From: Corbicula japonica | Lineage: Eukaryota; Mollusca; Bivalvia; Venerida; Cyrenidae | Direction of reading: 5' to 3' | NCBI GenBank assembly: GCA_038501625.1 | Contig: JAZAYU010000015.1 | Location: 6,718,991-6,782,990 of the forward strand | DNA length: 64,000 nt | In this document: positions 58,286-64,000 of the stretch, piece after piece | Position numbering within the stretch: position 1 is the first letter of the stretch | Layout: each line of letters opens with the position of its first letter | Notes under the pieces: generated by a model | Database searches by the model: none | What the model saw: only the letters and a program-made list of their open reading frames with translations | What the model was told of the DNA's origin: nothing | Made by a program: the position numbers and the translations under genes

Positions 58286-58294
58286 GTTAATGAC
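58286..58294. repeat. target-site duplication, right (gttaatgac)
   Basis: This is an exact copy of 54711-54719, immediately after the right inverted repeat. Confidence 0.92.
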
Positions 58295-58564
58295 TATTCC
58301 AGTTGTATTGCTAGGTAATGATCAAAAGAGAAAAAATACCAGATCCCAACCATGTCATCATGTGTAGAGTTTTTTCTGTATAAAAGTTAATTAAGAAAAC
58401 AGAATGCATGCAGAACTAATTCATACCTAATTTAGTTAAGGATTCCAATGGGGTTTCATATTTGCATATAACTGCTTAAAGTCAAATCCCAGCAAATTAA
58501 AACTGTATGAAAGCCATTTCTGTGTAATTGTATTATTAATGCAATGCTGTCAGTCTTTTAAGCA

Positions 58565-59785
58565 CAACATGCTAGTCTATGACCCAAACACAACATGCTA
58601 GTCTAGGAACCAAAGCACAACATGCTAGTCTAGGAACCAAAGCACAACATGCTAGTCTAGGAACCAAAGCACAACATGCTAGTCTAGAACCCAAAGCACA
58701 ACATGCTAGTATAGGAACAAAAGCACAACATGCTAGTCTAGGACCCAAAGCACAACATGCTAGTCTAGGACCCAAAGCACAACATGCTAGTCTAGGAACC
58801 AAAGCACAACTTGCTAGTCTAGGAACCAAAGCACAACTTGCTAGTCTAGGACCCAAAGCACAACATGCTAGTCTAGGAACCAAAGCACAACATGCTAGTC
58901 TAGGACCCAAAGCACAACATGCTAGTCTAGGACCCAAAGCACAACATGCTAGTCTAGGACCCAAAGCACAACATGCTAGTCTAGGACCCAAAGCACAACT
59001 TGCTAGTCTAGGACCCAAAGCACAACTTGCTAGTCTAGGAACCAACGCACAACATGCTAGTCTAGGACCCAAACACAACATGCTAGTCTAGGAACCAAAG
59101 CACAACATGCTAGTCTAGGAACCAAAGCACAACATGCTAGTCTAGGAACCAAAGCACAACATGCTAGTCTAGGAACCAAAGCACAACATGCTAGTCTATG
59201 ACCCAAAGCACAACATGCTAGTCTAGAAACCAAAGCACAACTTGCTAGTCTAGGAACCAAAGCACAACTTGCTAGTCTAGGAACCAAAGCATAACATGCT
59301 AGTCTAGGAACCAAAGCACAACATGCTAGTCTAGGAACCAAAGCACAACATGCTAGTCTAGGAACCAAAGCACAACATGCTAGTCTATGACCCAAAGCAC
59401 AACATGCTAGTCTAGAAACCAAAGCACAACATGCTAGTCTAGGACCCAAAGCACAATATGCTAGTCTAGGACCCAAAGCACAACATGCTAGTCTAGGACC
59501 CAAAGCACAACATGCTAGTCTAGGACCCAAAGCACAACATGCTAGTCTAGGAACCAAAGCACAACATGCTAGTCTAGGACCCAAAGCACAACATGCTAGT
59601 CTAGGAACCAAAGCACAACATGCTTGTCTAGGACCCAAAGCACAACATGCTAGTCTAGGACCCAAAGCACAACATGCTAGTCTAGGACCCAAAGCACAAC
59701 ATGCTAGTCTAGGACCCAAAGCACAACATGCTAGTCTAGGAACCAAAGCACAACTTGCTAGTCTAGAAACCAAAGCACAACATGC
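58565..59785. repeat. 27-bp minisatellite, about 45 units
   Basis: The unit gcacaacatgctagtctagg plus aaccaaa (or acccaaa) repeats across 1.2 kb. Two units lack 'gc' (about 58583 and 59069, 'cccaaacacaac'), shifting the frame. The triple of variants (tctatgaccc, then tctagaaacc) recurs near 59195 and 59383, implying block duplication. Both strands are free of stops for 170-256 codons, which follows from the unit sequence and is not a coding signal. Confidence 0.95.
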
Positions 59786-61567
59786 TATAGCATGTGAGTG
59801 CAACATGCTGGAGGAAAAGTGCGGCACTCACAGAAGCACTGCTTGCGATAAGAATACTGAACTCCCTGAAGCACTACTTGCATGATCACAACTATAGAAC
59901 AAATTTTTCTTTTGATTATATTAAGAAATCTGGCTCTGTTGTTTAAGACCTTATTACATGTAGTTACAGGGGCACTTTGAACATCAGCCACAAACAGTTT
60001 ATACACAGATCAATGCTGTAATGCTCCCTGCTCACACTAACTATTCTGCAGAACAATTTTCTAAAGACAGATCTTAAAGAAATGTTTCTACAAAAACAAG
60101 CTCAGTTATCATAGTTAGTGCTTTATTTTGACAGCCATTTGACAGAATGATGCTTCAGCTATCAAAGAAACAGACACAAAGTAGCTTGTCAGATAATCCA
60201 CAGCTCTAGCTCTTGGATTTCAGGACAACTTGTCTCAGGGGATTTCCCACTAGCAATATTGACTGTTTATTTTTAGTGAAATATCTGCACTTTTGTTTAC
60301 ATGTATTCACCCTTCTATTTTCTATAGGCCCACCTTCTGGCTCCTGCTAACATTACTAAGTAGCTTGACACAATGCCACATTACATGTCCATGCAAGGTT
60401 CTGTGTAACACCCTGATGTGCATTCAAATATTATAGCAATTAAATTGTAACTAGAAATTGTATTTTATTAAAAGTTTACACACAAAAATCACACTTAATA
60501 AACAAAATTTAGTCAGAGAGGGAAAAATAAACAAATATTTGGGGGGAAAATAGGAAAAGGTAGATGGGGTGGAATTGGAGAGGAGACCATTTTAAACATG
60601 TTTCGGTAAGGGGGTAACAGCCCCAAAATATCACTTACAATACATGTACATAATTTAATCAAAATATGCAAAAAGACATACCCCAGAAATACAGAACCAC
60701 AAAATCCAATTAAAGTTTTTCTATCACTATATTTTTTTTTACTAAAAGACTATTCTTTTTTAATTCACAAAAGATGAAACCTGACATAATTGCTGTATTG
60801 TCAAAGTCGCCTCCATCAATAAGAGCTCACTACAACCTAATACATTGTTTGAAATTTGACAATCGGGTCAAGCATCAGAAGTTTTCAAGCATTTGTCAAT
60901 GTAGTTTAACACCTCAACGAAGCTGATTGCGTGAGATCAACATGTCATTATTTATTTGTTAACTTTTGACAGATTGAAAAAAAAACCCTAAAACCTATTA
61001 ATCTGCGCTTTCTTTAACATGATCATAAATACAATAATTGACTTTGTTTGAATAATTACTTCTTCATGAACAAGGTTTTAATGGTGTCATTAGTTTAAAC
61101 AGTTTACCAGTTTACTCTGAATTATGTCTTAATTTAATATCTAAATTTTCTTTATCAATTTTACTTAATTATTCTTTAGATTAATAATAGATTATTGATA
61201 TGGATTTAATACCAGATATTTTTTTTAATGTTTAAAGTAAAGAAAAACTACACTTTCCAGTTAGACTCTTCAAAAACCAGCCTAATTATGATGTAGAAAT
61301 TACTAAAAACTTGAATGTTCTGAGGTTGAAATCAAAACAAAATTCCAACTAACATTACAGAGTAATGCTCTCCAAAAAAGCTGAACATTAAAAATGCCAT
61401 AAGTATACAATAAGTTTTTCCCACTGGTCTGTGTCTATTGGGGGGGGGGTTGTTGTTTTTTTTTAATATTAATATCTGGCTTGGATTGGTAAACAATGTA
61501 TTTGGGACTGGAGTGGTATTTTTTTAAGGTTGGTTTCAAGGTTGGTTGAATATAGTTACCTTAATTG
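59786..61567. other. no gene seen
   Basis: AT-rich single-copy-looking sequence with homopolymer runs (for example g9 then t-rich near 61441). No recognisable exon or repeat family. Confidence 0.45.
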
Positions 61568-62014
61568 TTAACCCTTTTAGGCTTTTACTCCATATATAGG
61601 AAATTTTATTGCTTGTACAACCAATGTACTAAGTAGATCAAAATCACCTGCATTTACATGCCATCTGATCTGGATCTAAACTGGTTGCAACTTGGTCAGA
61701 AATACATGTGACCTATGAATATAAAAGAGAACAGTGTCAGGGCTCTCACTAGAGGGAGACTTGGGAGAAAAGGTCTCCCAAAAGTGACCAAACTTCTGCC
61801 TTCTTTGAGTTAATGAAGAAGTCATTTTGTATAGACTATATAGAGAAGTAATGCTGTTGCCTGCAAACTTCTCCCTCCTTCAGTAAAATGATAAAACTTC
61901 TCCCTGATTTGCAAGTCTAGTGAGATCCTGGTGAGATGACATGGATGTGCCAGCTGATCGGCACCTACACTAGTCACCTACATGATAATGGAGTATCTAC
62001 AGAGTAAAAGGTTA
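61568..62014. repeat. GATCCAGATC-type MITE split by a second MITE
   Basis: The left half begins gttaacccttttaggctt and contains 'catctgatctggatctaaac' and 'cttggtcagaaatacatg'. The right half contains 'gatgtgccagctgatcggca' and ends agagtaaaaggttaa. The insertion 61738-61931 separates the halves. Confidence 0.75.
61738..61931. repeat. nested MITE, 'cactagagggagacttggga' family
   Basis: It starts cagggctctcactagaggga and ends gtctagtgagatcctgg, imperfect inverted complements. Its interior matches 48710-48891. Its position inside another MITE shows it is the younger insertion. Confidence 0.8.
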
Positions 62015-62569
62015 ACTTGTAGAGAAAGTGATGAATTTTAGATTTTTTCATGAGCAGGCCTGCAAGGAGAGCTTGGATCATCAGTTAACTGCCACCAATG
62101 CCTCATTAATAAACAGGTGCAGATATAACGAGGCACATGCTGGGTACATCATGGAACCAAACATCCACAGTAACCACTCTCATACCTCTCCTACAATAAC
62201 CAGAAACTAAACTGCTACAAATTCTTTTTCTCAGTTTTTCTTCACAGAAGTCTGGCACCCACCTAGATGATTCTTTTTTAAGCCATTTGAATGTTTAGTT
62301 GACTTCATGTCATGTCAATTAGATAAAGTGAGGTAAAAAGTATGCAGTGTTTCTTGTAAAGTTTCTTACATGTACTTTTAATTTAAATTTCAAGGGTTAT
62401 TGTAGTGGACAAGAAGATGTTTTCATTGGTTGGTGATGAAGACTGCTGATTAGTGACCAGAAACAGCTTATCCCTTCCACACACAGTATTTATACATTGT
62501 GTAAACATAGACAGATTTGTTCTACAGCTGCTTCCCAGATGACCTTAGCTGTGTTTACCCCAAACCACA

Positions 62570-62790
62570 CTAATATTTACCATATGCCTTAATCACAGCT
62601 GGATTTATATGATACTGCAAATTAACTAAGTGAGCAACTCTTGTTTCATTTCGCATCAGCTCAAGTGTTGCTGAAATCAATTTGGAAGTTTCACCCTTGA
62701 AGAGTAAGCCAGCACAAAATATTGCAAGAGCTTCAAGAAGTGCATTATGGAGAAAACTGCAAGGCTTTTTCCAGCTGATTTTATAGCTGA
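62570..62790 (-). other. weak candidate coding exon of unknown gene
   Basis: The minus strand is open for about 70 codons with a helical, protein-like composition (SFLHNALLEALAIFCAGLL, SKLISATLELMRNETRVAH, LQYHINPAVIKAYG). It is preceded by a branch-point-like ttaactaat and cag, and followed by a modest donor (ATG then GTAAAT). I do not recognise the family. The absence of neighbouring exons on this strand lowers confidence. Confidence 0.25.
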
Positions 62791-62944
62791 TATTAGTTAA
62801 TGTTCCCAAAAGCAAAACATATACTTTTTTTCCAAAAGCAAAACATATACTTTTTTTCCAATTAGAGAAGAAAAATTCCCAATTGAATCAAAACAAAAAT
62901 TTCTGACAAAAAACTGTGTTATTTTAAATATGGGTAAAACTTTT

Positions 62945-63411
62945 ATACTTAAGGACTTTGAAAACGCACCCTTGGGATAAGTGTATTTTAACTTGGAAAA
63001 GGCCTTTGAAATGAAATGTTTCACATACCTTTGTAAAGTACAATTCATTGCCGTCAGTTTGATAGTAAAATATTTAAGATTGGTCTATTTATACAAAAGA
63101 TATTGCGAGTTAAAGACAGTAACCTAAAATCAAAAGTAACACTTCACGCCTATAGAGCTTGCATTACAATTAAAGGCATATCATTGAAAACGAACGCAAT
63201 GTATTGGCTAAAGTGTTACTTTTGATTTCAGGGTTACTGTCTTGAACACGCGATATTTTTATTATCAATGAACCAATTTTAAATATTTTGGTATCAAAAT
63301 GACGGCAATGAGTTGTACTTTACACAGCTATATAATATGTTTGATATAAAAGGCGTCTTCTATGTTTATATACACTTATCCCAAGGGTGCGTTTTCAAAG
63401 TCCTTAAGTAT
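62945..63411. mobile_element. 467-bp foldback element, arms over 200 bp
   Basis: The outer 40 bp pair almost perfectly (atacttaaggactttgaaaa ... ttttcaaagtccttaagtat). Pairing continues with gaps through 'gtaaagtacaattcattgcc' and 'agacagtaacctaaaatcaa', up to a short centre near 63170-63190. There is no coding content. Confidence 0.85.
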
Positions 63412-64000
63412 ATTTCCCAATGATGCAAAAAATTCCCAATTTCTGGCAAAACAATGTAAAATTTCCCAATTCCAATTACCTTTCCATTTCTAAAACCACT
63501 GACTAAAGTACATGTGTTTCCCAAGGTGTTAAACTTTTTCAAAATATATCAATGCACTTTTGCAATATTTGTAATAAGCAACTTATATCAATGATAGAAA
63601 TTTCAGAAGAATCAATTGATGGATCAAGTATATTCCAAGCAGAAATTTCCATCTGGAGGAAAAGGCATAATGTGTTAAGGTAAATACCCCTTAGTTCATA
63701 ATAACATAGAATTCATGAATTTTTGGCCTCTTAAACAAGAAAAAAGCATTTCCATCAACAGGCTTTTATGATTACAGGAAGAAAATTGTTTAGCTAAGGA
63801 AATGAACGATCTCCCATAGGCAATTAGAAATTATTTGTACCATCATTTTCCAAGGGGAAGAAAAGTATAAATATTTACCAGATGGCAAATTTCTCTGCTG
63901 GAGAAACCTGGCACTTACACATTCGGTCAAGATTATACATTTTTCCCTGGAATACTGATGAAATAAACAAACTTCAAGTTTTGGGAAAATGACTTCAATT
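63412..64000. other. no gene seen
   Basis: Flanking sequence with repeated 'ttcccaatt' words (also before the foldback element at 62875) and no recognisable exon. Confidence 0.4.

Noticed and set aside
58572..59827. Long open frames on both strands (169-256 codons) resembling a Cys/Leu-rich repeat protein
   Set aside because: They arise from a 27-bp tandem unit without stops on either strand. Both strands being open is a sign of repeat structure, not coding.

Overview
The window is eukaryotic and reads like a marine bivalve (clam-type) genome. It is AT-rich, coding sequence sits in small exons with GT-AG introns, and most of the rest is dispersed repeats: foldback MITEs, hairpin-capped tandem arrays rich in AGGTCA half-sites, tRNA-derived SINEs and minisatellites. 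The organism call is an inference from repeat style and protein similarity; no species-diagnostic gene is present. Layout: positions 1-7121 (+) carry the last five coding exons of a Werner-type RecQ helicase (WRN): the end of the HRDC domain, a helix-turn-helix region and a basic nuclear-localisation tail. The helicase and exonuclease parts lie upstream of the window. Positions 7122-17113 are intergenic between convergent genes and are filled with MITEs plus one tandem-array element (13661-15152). Positions 17114-41134 (-) hold a complete, phase-consistent seven-exon gene for a 457-residue type I membrane protein. It has a signal peptide, two FGFR-type Ig domains (D2 and D3), a Thr-rich and then Lys-rich stalk, one transmembrane helix and a very short tail ending in a PDZ-ligand-like T-S-V. 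No kinase follows, so it is an FGFRL1-like kinase-less receptor. Its 12.7-kb third intron contains a 36-copy, 36-bp minisatellite, two copies of one array element, a third array element nested in an older foldback element, and a nearly perfect 149-bp palindrome. Upstream (41-54.7 kb) there are several MITEs, another array element, a tRNA-like relic and a possible 5' UTR exon. Positions 54720-58285 are a 3,566-bp Mutator-like (MULE) transposon with 262-bp terminal inverted repeats and a perfect 9-bp target duplication. On one strand it carries a decayed gene with a PHD-like zinc finger and an OTU-type cysteine-protease domain. On the other strand it carries a two-exon fragment of an SGNH/GDSL hydrolase. 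Both converge on what looks like an internal deletion that removed the transposase core. Positions 58565-59785 are a 27-bp minisatellite of about 45 units. From 59.8 to 64 kb there is a nested pair of MITEs, a 467-bp foldback element and one weak candidate exon. The two host genes are not functionally linked; they are tail-to-tail neighbours. The most notable content is the MULE with its OTU/PHD/SGNH cargo, the FGFR-like gene with an unusual stalk, and a set of tandem-array elements that share one hairpin architecture despite unrelated sequence.
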